Source: Thermohalobaculum sp963721105 (GTDB lineage Bacteria; Pseudomonadota; Alphaproteobacteria; Rhodobacterales; Rhodobacteraceae). Taken from it: DNA of 64,000 bases. Positions 63,182 to 64,000 of the stretch are shown here, piece by piece. The stretch is taken from positions 1-64,000 of the forward strand of contig CAVRHY010000017.1 of NCBI GenBank assembly GCA_963721105.1, given 5' to 3'. The first letter of the stretch is position 1. Each line of letters begins with the position of its first letter. The notes below the pieces were generated by a model, which did no database searches, was not told where the DNA came from, and was given only the letters and a program-made list of their open reading frames with translations. The position numbers and the translations under genes are program-made.

Positions 63182-64000
63182 GTGCCCGACGACACACCCG
63201 ACGACGAGGTCGAGGACCGAGTCCGAGCCAATGCCGCCCGCTTCGGCATCGACCTCGCGGCGCCCACCAGCACGTTCAGCGACCGGGTCGACGAGGCGAT
63301 GGTCCACGGCGCCGAAAGCGCGCGCCTCGATCCCCAGTCCGCGATACGGCCGTGGTATCCGATCGGGCCTCGCAATGTTGGCGGCCGGGTCGCCGCGATG
63401 GCGCAGGATCCCCTGACTCCACGCACGTTCTACGCCGGCACCTCGTTCGGCGGGCTCTGGAAGACCGAAGACGGCGGCGACACCTGGCGGCCGCTGAGCG
63501 TGCTGCTGGAGAGCGACTCGGACGCCGCCGTGGACGACAAGGACGTGGCCGTCCCGATCGGCGCCATCGGCATCTGCCATCGCTCCCCTCAGACGCTCTA
63601 TGTCGGGACGGGCGAGCTGCGCTCGTCGGCCTTCACGGGCACCGGTCTCTGGATGTCCACGGACGGCGCGCAAACCTTCACGCGGATCGCAAACGTCAAC
63701 TCGGGACCGCTGCAAGCGCTGGGCTACGAGAGGATCGAGGTCGACCCCTGGACGCCCGGTCGATGCTGGATCGCCTGTCATCGCGGCCTCTTCCGCCGCG
63801 AGCCTACCATCGCAGCGCCGGGACCCAACGTCGTTCAGGACACGATTGACGCGGCGAACGCCCCGGCATCGCAGAGCGTCACCGACGTGGTGATCGACTT
63901 CGGCGACCGCACCAGGCCTGCGCCGCCAGGCCCGTTCACGATCTATGTCGGCATGCACGGCGCCGCCGCCGCCAACCCCGGCGGGATCTTCCGCGCCGTC
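63182..64000 (+). CDS. BNR/Asp-box beta-propeller protein, 5' part (runs off the window)
   Basis: GTG 63182 with GGGAGGCTGACACC upstream opens a frame that has no stop before the window end (273 codons seen). After an acidic N-terminal segment, the propeller has WYPIGPRNVGGRVAAMAQDP, the Asp-box GTSFGGLWKTEDGGDTW (Sx-DxGxxW pattern) and a second box GLWMSTDGAQTF. BNR propellers occur in sialidases, VPS10-like sorting proteins and adhesins; here it is likely a surface-recognition or glycan-processing element of the CIS. The size of the full protein is unknown. Confidence 0.8.
   Translation, partial: MPDDTPDDEVEDRVRANAARFGIDLAAPTSTFSDRVDEAMVHGAESARLDPQSAIRPWYPIGPRNVGGRVAAMAQDPLTPRTFYAGTSFGGLWKTEDGGDTWRPLSVLLESDSDAAVDDKDVAVPIGAIGICHRSPQTLYVGTGELRSSAFTGTGLWMSTDGAQTFTRIANVNSGPLQALGYERIEVDPWTPGRCWIACHRGLFRREPTIAAPGPNVVQDTIDAANAPASQSVTDVVIDFGDRTRPAPPGPFTIYVGMHGAAAANPGGIFRAV

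Noticed and set aside
1..64000. tRNA, rRNA, origin or attachment-site signals
   Set aside because: I scanned for tRNA-like cloverleaf ends and conserved rRNA motifs next to the island boundaries and saw none; no direct repeat pair suggestive of att sites was found. A covariance search could still find a missed tRNA.

Overview
The window is visibly GC-rich, with strong G/C preference at third codon positions. Its gene content (CopA/CopB/CueR-type copper genes, IS66, IS3, IS5 and IS110 elements, a LIV-type ABC importer run with acyl-CoA catabolism genes) fits an alphaproteobacterium. That placement is inference from gene content; there is no rRNA or other marker here.

Layout. (1) 1-5370 is a mobile and decayed zone: an IS5-family element with a frameshifted transposase, an intact IS110-family transposase, then a decayed copper-resistance locus on the minus strand (cueR, a small secreted protein, a cupredoxin, copA, copB, all broken). 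(2) 5403-14496 is an accessory island. A two-gene minus-strand unit encodes a lipase/CHAT-protease fusion and a patatin-like phospholipase lipoprotein. Divergent from it are a lipoprotein and a multidomain murein hydrolase. A DsbA-like protein and a small phage-type HTH ORF follow. (3) 14742-18567 is an IS66-family element whose tnpC is split by an IS3-family element, with a visible 3-bp target duplication. (4) 18946-34117 is one long minus-strand catabolic operon of 15 genes. It starts with a LIV-type substrate-binding protein, continues through permeases, ATPases, 2-oxoacid dehydrogenase E1 alpha, E1 beta and E2, enoyl-CoA hydratase, acyl-CoA dehydrogenase, acyl-CoA ligase and MmgE/PrpD, and ends with a TetR regulator and an SDR. 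A second minus-strand unit at 34764-38742 carries a GMC oxidoreductase, an acyl-CoA ligase and a DsbA/HCCA-isomerase-like protein. (5) 38743-41339 is a junction with phage fragments, an orphan sheath gene and a small membrane protein. (6) 41593-64000 is a plus-strand contractile injection system (CIS) or phage-tail-like operon that runs off the window.

The CIS operon is the most interesting part. It has a canonical contractile-tail core: sheath, tube, chaperone-like protein, gpD-like hub, gpV-like spike, PAAR tip, gp25 wedge, gpJ and gpI. The core is flanked by unusual proteins: a 1108-aa helical repeat protein, a 916-aa multi-pass membrane protein with an N-terminal zinc-dependent phospholipase C domain, a protein with two PASTA-like repeats, a collagen-repeat fibre and a BNR/Asp-box beta-propeller protein. 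I see no capsid or complete packaging genes, so it reads as an injection machine and not a complete prophage. No AAA+ ATPase is visible before the window ends.

Data-quality caution. More than 15 otherwise intact genes, spread over unrelated operons, each contain one or a few single-base frameshifts, and correcting them restores full-length conserved proteins. I read most of these as uncorrected sequencing or assembly indels. I annotate those genes across the frameshift and give its approximate position. Only the copper locus, the tnpC split and a few short fragments look like real decay.
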